A stretch of 64,000 nucleotides of DNA from Bacteroides sp. Its GTDB lineage: Bacteria > Bacteroidota > Bacteroidia > Bacteroidales > Bacteroidaceae. Below, one piece after another: positions 8,034 to 16,794 of the stretch (positions are counted from its first letter, which is position 1; every line of letters starts with the position of its first letter). The notes under the pieces are model-generated. The model made no database searches. It was not told the DNA's origin and saw only the letters and a list, made by a program, of their open reading frames with translations. Made by a program: the position numbers and the translations under genes. The stretch covers positions 1-64,000 of the forward strand of contig NZ_JAQVBV010000016.1 of assembly GCF_028690125.1 (NCBI RefSeq). The letters are read 5' to 3'.

Positions 8034-9967
8034 TTTACAACCAGTTCGTCATTATTCATGCGTGTCATGTATTGTTGGACGATTGCTTTTAGTTCATCCT
8101 CCATTTGCTGCAGTTCGGCAACCTTTCCCAATAAATTGTTTTCTAATAACTTATCTGTTTTAAATGCATATATAGCAATTGCCTTCTGACCATCAAAATG
8201 CAATAAATAATCGCCTTTAAAGAATTGATAAATACCATTCATATAGTTCACTGCATAAGTATCTTCCGGTTGAGTATTTAGTAAGTCACATCCAAATGAA
8301 ACATATGGTTTGTCATACCCCAAATATCCTAATACAGTAGGCATAATATCAATCTGCTGAGCAATCATATCTTTACGATATCCTTTCAAATCGGTTCCCG
8401 GTTGATAAAAAACTACAGGAACAGAGAAAAGACCACTCTCTGTTTCATATTCAGGACGCTCCTGTGAATTGGTGTGGTCAGCCGTAAATACAAATAATGT
8501 ATTTTTATACCATGGTTCTTTAGATACTTTCTCAAAAAAGAGTTTCAATGCATTATCAGTATATCCGATACATTGGCGAATTGCCTTGTTGCCTTTTGGA
8601 AAAACACCTTCGTACTCTGTTGGTACAGCAAACGGATGGTGAGAAGAAAGACTAAACAAAGCAGCAGCAAACGGTTGCTGGAAAGTAGATAATGTGTTGG
8701 CAAAGAACTGAAAGAATTTCTCGTCCCAAATTCCCCAATGGCCATCAAAATCATTGTTGCCCGGATTTGCTTCATTATATTCCGTACGTCCGTAATAATT
8801 AGTATAGCCAACAGTCCGCGCAAATGCTTCAAATCCCATCGATCCATTATCTGCACCATGGAAGAAAGCAGTATAATAACCTTTTTTCTTCAGCTCCCCC
8901 CCTATACTGGTTATAGTATTTAAAGAAGCCGGAGTCAGGAAAAACGGTTCTACAAACATTGGTATTCCGGATAATACAGATGGCATACCGTCAATGCTCT
9001 TCATTCCATTAGAAAATGAGTATTTAAAAGTCAATCCTTCTGCCATAATAGAATCAAGAAAAGGCATATATCCTTCATATGTTCCATTATCCAGATCTTC
9101 ATTTAAAAAGCCACTATTCTCTTTACCAAAACTTTCCAGAATAAAGACAATAACATTTAACGGACGAAACTTTACACTATCCACCGGCATATGTACTGGA
9201 GAATATAATGTTTCTAATTTCTCCTTATTAAAGTATTGAGGTACCATAAATGGTTTTTTACCAAAAGTACGATAGATGGAGAAAGGTGTATTCAACACAA
9301 TTCCAGTTTCTATGGGGCGGTCTACGTATTTATTGGCATTACTTATTGTAATGGGACGTACCATACCGGTAAAGCCACCACGCATACCACCTATACATAA
9401 ATAAACGGCTACTCCTAAAACAATCAGATTAACTGCATAGTAAACGGGAAGATGAGTCACTTTTATTTCCTTTGGCTTGCGGTAAAATTTAAATAATGCA
9501 TAACCGAAAGCAATAGCCAATAAAGTAAGATACCAATGATTCAATAATTCCGTTCCTACAATTCCTCCCAGATTTCCCTCATTCTTAAATTCACTGAATA
9601 CGGATGCAGTTGTTCTTCGATGTGTATATTGAAAATAAACTGTATCCATTAGATTCATGATGATTACAATCAGGTTTGTTACAACAAAAATCCATTTAGT
9701 AACTTTCTGATAAATAACATTTTCCTTATAATGAAGAGGGATCAACATTAGGAAAATATACAGGAGATTGGTATACAAAATAGCAGAAGTATCGAAAAGG
9801 AATCCTCCTTCAAACATCTTCCATATTCTTTGTGCTGTTAAATCAGAAAAAGCATTCCAATTTTCTGCTAAAAATATGATACGACAGAGAATAAAACACC
9901 CCATCACTAATAATAGATTGCTTATAAGTGACAGGGTGGTATTATAAAGAAAACGATATTTATTCAT
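8030..9967 (-). CDS. LTA-synthase-like membrane phosphotransferase
   Basis: A 645-residue inner-membrane protein with about five N-terminal helices (residues 1-200) and a periplasmic alkaline-phosphatase/sulfatase-fold domain. Metal-site landmarks are VFILESFGKENSG near residue 262, the nucleophile region SFSNGMKSIDGMPS near 320 with serine where LtaS has threonine, and FTADHTNSQ near 490. Bacteroides make no lipoteichoic acid, so the enzyme more likely transfers phosphoglycerol or phosphoethanolamine onto an envelope lipid or glycan. It begins 3 bases after aspS ends and overlaps the GtrA gene. The acceptor cannot be told from sequence. Confidence 0.85.
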   Translation of the reverse strand: MNKYRFLYNTTLSLISNLLLVMGCFILCRIIFLAENWNAFSDLTAQRIWKMFEGGFLFDTSAILYTNLLYIFLMLIPLHYKENVIYQKVTKWIFVVTNLIVIIMNLMDTVYFQYTHRRTTASVFSEFKNEGNLGGIVGTELLNHWYLTLLAIAFGYALFKFYRKPKEIKVTHLPVYYAVNLIVLGVAVYLCIGGMRGGFTGMVRPITISNANKYVDRPIETGIVLNTPFSIYRTFGKKPFMVPQYFNKEKLETLYSPVHMPVDSVKFRPLNVIVFILESFGKENSGFLNEDLDNGTYEGYMPFLDSIMAEGLTFKYSFSNGMKSIDGMPSVLSGIPMFVEPFFLTPASLNTITSIGGELKKKGYYTAFFHGADNGSMGFEAFARTVGYTNYYGRTEYNEANPGNNDFDGHWGIWDEKFFQFFANTLSTFQQPFAAALFSLSSHHPFAVPTEYEGVFPKGNKAIRQCIGYTDNALKLFFEKVSKEPWYKNTLFVFTADHTNSQERPEYETESGLFSVPVVFYQPGTDLKGYRKDMIAQQIDIMPTVLGYLGYDKPYVSFGCDLLNTQPEDTYAVNYMNGIYQFFKGDYLLHFDGQKAIAIYAFKTDKLLENNLLGKVAELQQMEDELKAIVQQYMTRMNNDELVVK

Positions 9968-9970
9968 CGT

Positions 9971-11737
9971 TTACTTATTGTTTTCTTTGATTTCAACAAT
10001 CAGATTTAATTCGTCAAGTTGAGACTGGTCAATAGCAGACGGAGCATCCAGCATAACATCACGTCCCGAATTATTTTTCGGGAAAGCAATACAGTCACGG
10101 ATAGAATCTAAACCTGCGAAAAGCGATACCCAGCGATCGAGTCCATAAGCCAAGCCACCGTGAGGAGGAGCACCATATTTGAAAGCATTCATTAGGAAGC
10201 CAAACTGTGCTTCTGCTTTTTCAGGAGTAAAGCCTAGGATTTCGAACATCTTTGCTTGTAATTTTGCGTCATGGATACGGATAGATCCACCACCAACTTC
10301 CACACCATTTACTACCATATCATAAGCATCAGCACGTACGGCAGCAGGATTGGTATCCAATAATGGAATATCTTCCTCTTTCGGATGAGTAAACGGATGG
10401 TGCATAGCCATCAAACGTCCTTCTTCCTCACTCCATTCAAACATTGGGAAATCAACTACCCACAAACAAGTAAACTTATTCTTATCGCGTAATCCCAATT
10501 GAGAGCCCATTTCCAAACGGAGTTCATTCAATTGCTTGCGAGTCTTCATAATATCCTCACCGGACAAAATTAGTATCAAATCACCAGCTTTAGCTCCAAA
10601 TGCTTCTTTCATTTGCTGCAAAACTTCTTGTGTGTAAAATTTGTCTACGCTTGATTTTATTGTACCATCTGCTTCTACACGTGCATAAACTAAACCCTTT
10701 GCACCAATCTGCGGCTTTTTTACAAATTCAGTCAAAGCATCTAATTGTTTGCGTGTATAAGTTGCCGCACCTTCTACACAAATTCCACCAATATAAGCAG
10801 CGTTGTCGAATACAGAGAAACCATATCCCTTCATAATATCCATCAGTTCGACAAATTTCATACCGAAACGCAAATCAGGTTTATCGCTACCATAATATTT
10901 CATAGCATCAGACCAAGTCATACGTTGGAACGGTTGTGCCAGTTCAACACCACGCAAAGTTTTGAAGAGATGTTTTGCCATTCCTTCAAAAGTATTGATT
11001 ATATCTTCCTGTTCCACAAAGCTCATTTCACAATCTATTTGTGTAAATTCAGGCTGACGATCCGCACGTAAGTCTTCATCACGGAAACATTTTGCAATTT
11101 GGAAGTAACGGTCGAAACCGGAAACCATCAATAATTGTTTTAAAGTTTGTGGAGATTGCGGAAGAGCATAGAATTGTCCGGGATTCATGCGTGAAGGCAC
11201 CACAAAGTCACGCGCACCCTCCGGTGTTGATCCAATCAATACAGGAGTTTCTACTTCTATAAATCCCAGGCTATCCAAATATTTACGAACCTCGATAGTC
11301 ATTTTATGCCGTAATTCCAGATTAGAACGAACGGTATTGCGACGTAAATCCAAATAACGATATTTCATACGGATATCATCACCACCATCCGTATTATCAT
11401 CAATCGTGAATGGAGGAGTCAATGCAGTGTTCAGTACATTTAGTTCGGAAACAATAATTTCTATGTCACCGGTAGGAATATTTGTATTCTTACTGAAACG
11501 TTCGTTTACTGTTCCTGTGACTTGAATAACGTATTCACGTCCCAGTTTATTGGCACGATCACAAAGTTCAACGTTTATTTCTTCATTGAAGACCAATTGG
11601 GTAATGCCGTAACGGTCACGTAAATCAACGAAAGTCATACCTCCCATTTTACGGCTACGCTGTACCCACCCAGACAGCGTGATTTGTTTATTTACATCAG
11701 AGATTCTCAGTTCTCCACATGTGTGCGTTCTGAACAT
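9971..11737 (-). CDS. aspS: Aspartate--tRNA ligase
   Basis: A 588-residue bacterial-type class II aminoacyl-tRNA synthetase charging tRNA(Asp). It has the N-terminal OB-fold anticodon-binding domain ([20 protein letters not shown], residues about 24-43), catalytic motif 2 around [18 protein letters not shown] (about 217), the bacterial GAD insertion domain, and motif 3 in [12 protein letters not shown] (about 530). Length is standard. It heads an operon with the LTA-synthase-like and GtrA genes. A -7 element lies at 11798-11805. Confidence 0.98.
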   Translation of the reverse strand: MFRTHTCGELRISDVNKQITLSGWVQRSRKMGGMTFVDLRDRYGITQLVFNEEINVELCDRANKLGREYVIQVTGTVNERFSKNTNIPTGDIEIIVSELNVLNTALTPPFTIDDNTDGGDDIRMKYRYLDLRRNTVRSNLELRHKMTIEVRKYLDSLGFIEVETPVLIGSTPEGARDFVVPSRMNPGQFYALPQSPQTLKQLLMVSGFDRYFQIAKCFRDEDLRADRQPEFTQIDCEMSFVEQEDIINTFEGMAKHLFKTLRGVELAQPFQRMTWSDAMKYYGSDKPDLRFGMKFVELMDIMKGYGFSVFDNAAYIGGICVEGAATYTRKQLDALTEFVKKPQIGAKGLVYARVEADGTIKSSVDKFYTQEVLQQMKEAFGAKAGDLILILSGEDIMKTRKQLNELRLEMGSQLGLRDKNKFTCLWVVDFPMFEWSEEEGRLMAMHHPFTHPKEEDIPLLDTNPAAVRADAYDMVVNGVEVGGGSIRIHDAKLQAKMFEILGFTPEKAEAQFGFLMNAFKYGAPPHGGLAYGLDRWVSLFAGLDSIRDCIAFPKNNSGRDVMLDAPSAIDQSQLDELNLIVEIKENNK

Positions 11738-11797
11738 ATATTTTAATATTTAGACAATTATCACTCATTTTCACATTCCAGATCAACCAAAACTTTG

Positions 11798-11805
11798 CAA
11801 AAGTA
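11798..11805 (-). promoter_or_regulatory. -7 element for the aspS operon
   Basis: TACTTTTG on the minus strand fits TAnnTTTG, 60 bases upstream of the aspS ATG. Confidence 0.4.
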
Positions 11806-11846
11806 CGTAATAATTTGTAATTAGTAGTTAGTAATTGACGAAATTC

Positions 11847-12872
11847 TCACCTTTTATTGGTCAGCTTTTTCAATATTTTCTTGTTTTTATCTGTTATATT
11901 ATCTACTATTGCTTCATTCATCAACTTTATTCCATTTACATATTCCTGTGCTCTTTGAAGAACATTTGCCGAATCTTTCCCTTCAATATATGGCACAACT
12001 ACACGCAATCCTCTTTGTATTAGTTCAATATCTACTTCCGCACTTGTTTCCATCGGATCGCCATCAAAATGTACTACTCCTGGAGTCGTTCGGCGGATAC
12101 AGAGCTTCTTGCAACGAAAAGTTTTGATACGGCTATTCTGGTCAATCGTCTTATTAAATAACTGAAAAGCAAGGGAAGGTACGTCTAGTACAGTAAAGGG
12201 TTCAAGAATTGTCACATCCAGCAATCCGTCAGTCAATGTGGCTTGCGGCGCAATGTATGCATTGTTCCCGTATTGAGAGGCATTTCCACAAGCTATGAGA
12301 AATGCTTTATATTTAGTTACTCCGTTTTCTGTTTCTATTTCATATGTTTCAGGCTGATATTTAAGACTTTCTTGCAGTGTTTTCTCAAGATAAGTCAATA
12401 ATCCTCGTTTACCAGCATGAGCAAATTTCAGGCTGACAAAAGCGTCAAATCCTACTCCACAAGTGCAAAAGAAGTCCTTATCATTAATTTTGCCATAATC
12501 TATAATATCCGAATAACCCTCATTTAATATATCTAATGCTTTTTTAGGTTCTAATGGTATATGCAGATGTCGTGCCAATCCATTTCCGGAGCCACATGGA
12601 ATAATACCCAAAGCAGTATTTGTATGTACTAATGAACGAGCTATTTCATTGATTGTTCCATCCCCTCCGATGGCTACTACTGTATCGGCTTTTTCTTCTG
12701 CGGCTTTAGCGGCTATTTCCACTGCATGACCGGCTCTTTGGGTATATACCACATCCCAAGTGTATCTCGCCTTGTTCATTTTCTCATTCAATAAGCTAAG
12801 AATCAACTCCTTGCTTTGTGTTCCTGAGATTGGATTAACGACGAATATTATTTTTTTCATTCTTTCGTTCAT
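11847..12872 (-). CDS. Diacylglycerol kinase family lipid kinase (YegS-like)
   Basis: A soluble or membrane-associated lipid kinase of about 341 residues. The catalytic nucleotide-binding motif VVAIGGDGTINEIA is near residue 66 and GSGNGLARHL near 100, followed by the C-terminal beta-sandwich domain. Substrates in this family include diacylglycerol, phosphatidylglycerol and sphingoid bases. The frame is open to 12911, but a -7 element at 12898-12905 lies inside that extension, so I chose the ATG at 12872 (12860 is also possible). It is divergent from serine palmitoyltransferase, which makes a sphingolipid substrate attractive but unproven. Confidence 0.88.
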   Translation of the reverse strand: MNERMKKIIFVVNPISGTQSKELILSLLNEKMNKARYTWDVVYTQRAGHAVEIAAKAAEEKADTVVAIGGDGTINEIARSLVHTNTALGIIPCGSGNGLARHLHIPLEPKKALDILNEGYSDIIDYGKINDKDFFCTCGVGFDAFVSLKFAHAGKRGLLTYLEKTLQESLKYQPETYEIETENGVTKYKAFLIACGNASQYGNNAYIAPQATLTDGLLDVTILEPFTVLDVPSLAFQLFNKTIDQNSRIKTFRCKKLCIRRTTPGVVHFDGDPMETSAEVDIELIQRGLRVVVPYIEGKDSANVLQRAQEYVNGIKLMNEAIVDNITDKNKKILKKLTNKR

Positions 12873-12897
12873 GCTAATTTTTGTCGATTGTAGACAA

Positions 12898-12905
12898 CAA
12901 AAGTA
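12898..12905 (-). promoter_or_regulatory. -7 element for the lipid kinase gene
   Basis: TACTTTTG on the minus strand fits TAnnTTTG, 25 bases upstream of the chosen ATG at 12872. Confidence 0.45.
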
Positions 12906-12999
12906 ATACAAATATATTAAATTTTAATCTATTGGAGGTTTCTAATCGCGTAAGAACAACTTTTTTCTCTTAAAAAGAACAGGTAAAAACAAATTTTGT

Positions 13000-13007
13000 T
13001 ATCTTTG
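13000..13007 (+). promoter_or_regulatory. -7 element and leader hairpin for spt
   Basis: TATCTTTG on the plus strand is a perfect TAnnTTTG, 83 bases before the spt ATG. The resulting leader contains a small hairpin, ACCATT-AAG-AATGGT at 13048-13062, whose role is unknown. Confidence 0.45.
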
Positions 13008-13090
13008 CCCCCTGTTTTAAACACTTGTTAAGAAAAAAGGATATAAGACCATTAAGAATGGTTTGAGTATTAGCATAATAAATTTAATTC

Positions 13091-14275
13091 ATGGGATTAT
13101 TACAAGAGAAGTTAGCTAAGTACAACTTGCCGCAACAATTTATGGCAAAAGGCGTTTACCCATATTTCCGTGAGATCGAAGGAAAACAGGGAACAGAAGT
13201 AGAAATGGGTGGACACAAAGTTTTAATGTTCGGCTCCAATGCTTACACTGGCCTAACAGGAGATGAAAGAGTAATTGAAGCAGGTATCAAAGCCATGCAT
13301 AAATACGGTTCCGGTTGTGCCGGTTCACGTTTCCTGAATGGCACACTTGATATTCATGTTCAGTTGGAAGAGGAACTTGCGGCTTTCGTAGGCAAAGATG
13401 AATCACTTTGTTTCTCAACAGGTTTTACAGTCAATTCCGGGGTTATTTCCTGTTTGACAGACCGTAACGATTATATTATTTGTGATGATCGTGACCATGC
13501 ATCTATTGTAGATGGTCGTCGCCTATCTTTTTCACAACAATTGAAGTACAAACATAACGATATGGCAGATTTGGAAAAGCAACTTCAAAAGTGCAATCCG
13601 GATTCTGTAAAGCTGATTGTAGTGGACGGTGTGTTCTCAATGGAAGGTGATTTAGCAAATTTGCCTGAAATAGTACGCTTGAAGCATAAATACAATGCGA
13701 CAATCATGGTAGATGAAGCTCATGGTTTGGGAGTATTCGGAAAACAGGGACGTGGTGTTTGTGATCATTTTGGTTTGACAGATGAAGTCGATTTGATTAT
13801 GGGTACTTTCAGCAAATCATTAGCCTCTATTGGTGGATTTATAGCTGCTGATGCATCTATCATCAACTGGTTGCGCCATAATGCACGTACTTATATTTTT
13901 AGTGCATCCAATACCCCATCTGCTACTGCTGCTGCTTTGGAAGCACTTCATATTATTCAAAATGAACCGGAGAGACTTGAAGCTTTATGGGAAGCCACTA
14001 ACTATGCTTTAAAACGTTTCCGTGAAGCAGGTTTCGAGATCGGTGCCACTGAATCTCCGATTATTCCTCTTTATGTACGTGATACAGACAAAACTTTTAT
14101 GGTGACTAAGCTGGCCTTTGATGAAGGAGTATTCATCAATCCGGTGATTCCACCAGCATGTGCACCGCAAGACACATTGGTACGTGTGGCATTGATGGCA
14201 ACACATACCAAAGAACAGATTGACAGTGCAGTAGAAAAACTAACGAAAGCTTTTAAAGCATTAGATATATTATAA
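13091..14275 (+). CDS. spt: Serine palmitoyltransferase
   Basis: A 394-residue PLP-dependent alpha-oxoamine synthase that condenses L-serine with a fatty acyl-CoA or acyl-ACP to 3-ketosphinganine, the first step of Bacteroides sphingolipid synthesis. The PLP lysine is near residue 242 in GTFSKSLASIGG, the cofactor aspartate lies in VDEAHGLGVFG, and the glycine-rich GSGCAGSRFLNG is near 73. The protein closely resembles the characterised B. thetaiotaomicron enzyme as I remember it. Close relatives (KBL, BioF) use the same fold, but the overall match favours SPT. It is monocistronic, ending in a strong terminator. Confidence 0.93.
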   Translation: MGLLQEKLAKYNLPQQFMAKGVYPYFREIEGKQGTEVEMGGHKVLMFGSNAYTGLTGDERVIEAGIKAMHKYGSGCAGSRFLNGTLDIHVQLEEELAAFVGKDESLCFSTGFTVNSGVISCLTDRNDYIICDDRDHASIVDGRRLSFSQQLKYKHNDMADLEKQLQKCNPDSVKLIVVDGVFSMEGDLANLPEIVRLKHKYNATIMVDEAHGLGVFGKQGRGVCDHFGLTDEVDLIMGTFSKSLASIGGFIAADASIINWLRHNARTYIFSASNTPSATAAALEALHIIQNEPERLEALWEATNYALKRFREAGFEIGATESPIIPLYVRDTDKTFMVTKLAFDEGVFINPVIPPACAPQDTLVRVALMATHTKEQIDSAVEKLTKAFKALDIL

Positions 14276-14293
14276 TCTATAGTTATATAAAAC

Positions 14294-14338
14294 AAAAAAA
14301 GCTACTCTCTTATTCAAAATTCGAGAGTAGCTTTTTTG
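14294..14338. terminator. Rho-independent terminator after spt
   Basis: GCTACTCTC (14301-14309) pairs perfectly with GAGAGTAGC (14323-14331), flanked by an A-run on the left and a T-run on the right. It works as a terminator in both directions, serving spt and the convergent lipocalin-like lipoprotein gene. Confidence 0.85.
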
Positions 14339-14363
14339 TTTTCTGTTTAATGTACTTAAGTCG

Positions 14364-14711
14364 TTATTTTTGCTTTGTATACTGGATTTCCATTTCCCCT
14401 TTATTCAGAATCAAAGAGTCGGCAGTCAACTTTATGATTTCCAGTGTATCTGCAAATTCAATAGTCTGCCCGTTACCAATACTTTTTCCAGTTAGAATCA
14501 GTTGGTCGCCATTCTGTTTCCAACTTTCATAAACCAATGTAGCCATATTGATAGAAGAAGCATTTCCTCCCTCTTCAATTTTAATACCTTGTACTTGTCC
14601 TTCCATTCCCGGAATTGGTTCTACCCACGCACCTACTACAGACATTGAATTACCTCCACATGCAGCTAATATGCCTAAAAGCACAACTACACCCAACATT
14701 TTCTTTTTCAT
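14364..14711 (-). CDS. Lipocalin-like lipoprotein
   Basis: A 115-residue protein with a signal peptide and lipobox LAAC at about residue 18. The mature part begins with a G-x-W motif (VVGAWVEP), followed by strands and TLVYESWKQNGDQLILTGKS, typical of small lipocalin-like domains in Bacteroides. Lipocalins bind small hydrophobic ligands; no ligand can be named here. The gene lies 33 bases downstream of another small lipoprotein on the same strand, so the two are probably cotranscribed, ending at the shared spt terminator. Confidence 0.75.
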   Translation of the reverse strand: MKKKMLGVVVLLGILAACGGNSMSVVGAWVEPIPGMEGQVQGIKIEEGGNASSINMATLVYESWKQNGDQLILTGKSIGNGQTIEFADTLEIIKLTADSLILNKGEMEIQYTKQK

Positions 14712-14744
14712 ACTATATATTTTAATTAGGTTATAAAAAATGTA

Positions 14745-15116
14745 TTATTTATCAGTCTTATTCTCTTTTCCTATTACAACTACTTTTTTAGCAGTAATAA
14801 TTGCATTTAACCCCGGTTCTTCTTCCTCTTCTATGTAATTTACTTTCACTGTATCTCCCAATTCAAAGCCACTGACATCGCTTGGTTGCTGATCCATTGT
14901 ACTAATAAATACAGTGTCCCCTGCCATTGTTATTAACATGAAATTATTCATTGAAGTATCTTCTATAACACCAGTAATTACTTTTTCGTCTTCAATAGTA
15001 GCAAATATACTATCAATTACTTGATCGTCATTATTTGATGCTTCCCCACTCTTTGATTGGCAAGAACTAAAATTAATTATAACCACAACTGCAAGAGAAG
15101 CTATTGCTTTATTCAT
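14745..15116 (-). CDS. Small acidic hypothetical lipoprotein
   Basis: About 123 residues with a signal peptide and a lipobox ending FSSC. The mature part is short, acidic and beta-rich (ITGVIEDTSMNNFMLITMAG, GFELGDTVKVNYIEEEEEP), suggestive of an OB-like fold, but I do not recognise a family. The frame is open to 15140, but the ATG at 15116 places the signal peptide properly. A -7 element lies at 15149-15156. It is first in a two-gene unit with the lipocalin-like lipoprotein. Confidence 0.7.
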   Translation of the reverse strand: MNKAIASLAVVVIINFSSCQSKSGEASNNDDQVIDSIFATIEDEKVITGVIEDTSMNNFMLITMAGDTVFISTMDQQPSDVSGFELGDTVKVNYIEEEEEPGLNAIITAKKVVVIGKENKTDK

Positions 15117-15148
15117 AAATATATTATTTGAAATATACATTTAAAAAA

Positions 15149-15156
15149 CAAAGATA
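15149..15156 (-). promoter_or_regulatory. -7 element for the two-lipoprotein unit
   Basis: TATCTTTG on the minus strand is a perfect TAnnTTTG, 32 bases upstream of the ATG at 15116. Confidence 0.5.
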
Positions 15157-15228
15157 ATATTTTCTGCTTGCCTTTCCCTGTAAAACAGATAAAATCATTT
15201 CATTTTTTGGGGAAATACTTTTTCAGGT

Positions 15229-16152
15229 TTATAAATCGATAATTTTACTATATTCTTTTTTATTGTACATCTCCCGAAATACAGTAGGAGTATATCCTAT
15301 ATGTTTTTTAAATAGAGTGGAAAAATAGAGAGAATCTTCATAGTTTAAATGAAAAGAAATCTCTTTGACACTCATATCTGTATTCATAAGTAATTTCCGT
15401 GCTTTTTGCAACTTTAGTTCTATAATATATTGTGTCGGGGAAATATCAGTATATTCTTTGAATACTTTACGGAACAGCGAATATCCCATATGTATTTGTT
15501 TAGCAACTTGTTGGGGAGTAATATCAGTAAGATAGTTTTCTCTTAACAAGGAACGCGCCTGTTCAATTAATTGCACATTTCTATTACCAACAAAGCTTTT
15601 ATTAGTATCCTGATATAATGACAAGGAAAAAATCATATTAGCCAAACCTGCAAGAACTTGTTGATAACCAGGCATCTCTTGTATAGCTATTTCTTGTGCT
15701 CTATGATAATATTCGATAATTTCTTCACAATAACCAATTTTAAATATTCTTTGCGAGGAACTTACAAACCCGTTAAGAAAACGATTTTCAATAGTATTTC
15801 CACGCATACCGATCCAGTATTCACACCATCCGGTTTTATGGTCAGGAAAGTAACTATGCCATGTATAAGGTGGGATAATCAACATATCTCCCGCTTTTAG
15901 TTCGATAGGAACATTCGGTCGAAAAAAACAAAGCCCCTGTCCACGTGAGAGATAAATAAACTGATAATTATCTAATATACGTCCTTTATCTGGGCAGAAA
16001 TAATATTCTTTCGGATGTCCATTTATAGAAGGATAATTTTTATACTCGGGAGGAACCTCTGCACTGCCAACATTATCTACTGTAATTCCCCATAATGTAT
16101 CTTTTTTGCTACTAACAAGGTATTTAAAATGATTTTCATCTTTCATTGTCAT
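15229..16152 (-). CDS. AraC family transcriptional regulator
   Basis: A 307-residue cytosolic regulator. Residues about 45-160 form a cupin-type AraC ligand-binding domain (LKAGDMLIIPPYTWHSYFP). Residues about 195-297 carry the two helix-turn-helix units, including VAKQIHMGYSLFRKVFKEY and ISFHLNYEDSLYFSTLFKKH. It lies next to the rhamnosidase locus, which has no hybrid two-component regulator or sigma/anti-sigma pair in the window. It is therefore the best candidate for sensing a released sugar such as L-rhamnose, which is inference from position. It has its own well-formed promoter. Confidence 0.9.
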   Translation of the reverse strand: MTMKDENHFKYLVSSKKDTLWGITVDNVGSAEVPPEYKNYPSINGHPKEYYFCPDKGRILDNYQFIYLSRGQGLCFFRPNVPIELKAGDMLIIPPYTWHSYFPDHKTGWCEYWIGMRGNTIENRFLNGFVSSSQRIFKIGYCEEIIEYYHRAQEIAIQEMPGYQQVLAGLANMIFSLSLYQDTNKSFVGNRNVQLIEQARSLLRENYLTDITPQQVAKQIHMGYSLFRKVFKEYTDISPTQYIIELKLQKARKLLMNTDMSVKEISFHLNYEDSLYFSTLFKKHIGYTPTVFREMYNKKEYSKIIDL

Positions 16153-16233
16153 ATATTTAAGGTGTTGTATGTTGATTTATCCTTATGCCATAATATTTAA
16201 TTATATATGGTGTTTTGTTTACTTTTATAAAAG

Positions 16234-16265
16234 CAAATATAGAAAAGTCAATTGATTTATCCAAA
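16234..16265 (-). promoter_or_regulatory. Complete Bacteroides promoter of the AraC regulator
   Basis: On the minus strand TTTG (16262-16265) is followed after exactly 20 bases by TATATTTG (16234-16241). This matches the Bacteroides -33/-7 architecture and is the clearest full promoter in the window. The predicted leader is about 75 bases. Confidence 0.65.
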
Positions 16266-16503
16266 ACTATAATTCTAAACTTTAATATATATATATATTT
16301 TATTTATAAAATTATAAATGGGTCAGCAGCTTGATGTATTCTCTTTTTCCTAGCTATGCAAATCAGTAGTTGAAACCACTTCCTGATTATATTATTTAAT
16401 ATACTATTATTCAGTCGATTGTCTAACCATCTCATTGAATTTATTTCTTAATTTCCTTAAAAATTAGTATATTAGAAGAATAACCCCACTCATTATTCTA
16501 ATT
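16266..16503. other. AT-rich gap between the AraC gene and the transposase fragment
   Basis: This is the uncharacterised middle of the 642-base gap between the AraC gene and the GH78 gene. It contains a short alternating TA run near 16287-16301 and no open frame with a recognisable product. I see no RNA gene in it. Confidence 0.5.
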
Positions 16504-16629
16504 ATGATTTCCAAGGAGAAAGAGCTAAAATTTATAAAACTATATATGTATATCTGCGATGTTTACCAGTCTTCACTGAAGTTCTACTGCCAAAGATTCA
16601 GTAACAATGCCAACTCATATCTTTGCTGA
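16504..16629 (+). pseudogene. N-terminal fragment of a transposase-like protein
   Basis: An ATG at 16504 opens 41 codons reading MISKEKELKFIKLYMYICDV and then SSLKFYCQRFSNN, ending at a TGA at 16627-16629. I recall Bacteroides transposases whose first 40 residues look like this (ISKxKELKxIxLY..., RFSNN). The rest of the gene is missing, so this would be a deletion scar of an insertion sequence beside the polysaccharide utilization locus. The family assignment is from memory and cannot be confirmed here; I see no terminal inverted repeats. Confidence 0.45.
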
Positions 16630-16794
16630 CGAGGAACCACTTGCCGACTGGTTGGTATATACGATACGAAAAAATTCCATCACATTCATTTATCTAATTT
16701 GCTAAAACAAAGAATCAGAGTTCAACTACTCATTCGCATAATTAAATTAATGTTATATACATTAAAGACTCTGAAGAATCTTTTCCAAATTCTG

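Noticed and set aside
16281..16310. TA-rich run as an origin or attachment site
   Set aside because: It is a short low-complexity stretch with no flanking repeats, integrase gene or iterons.
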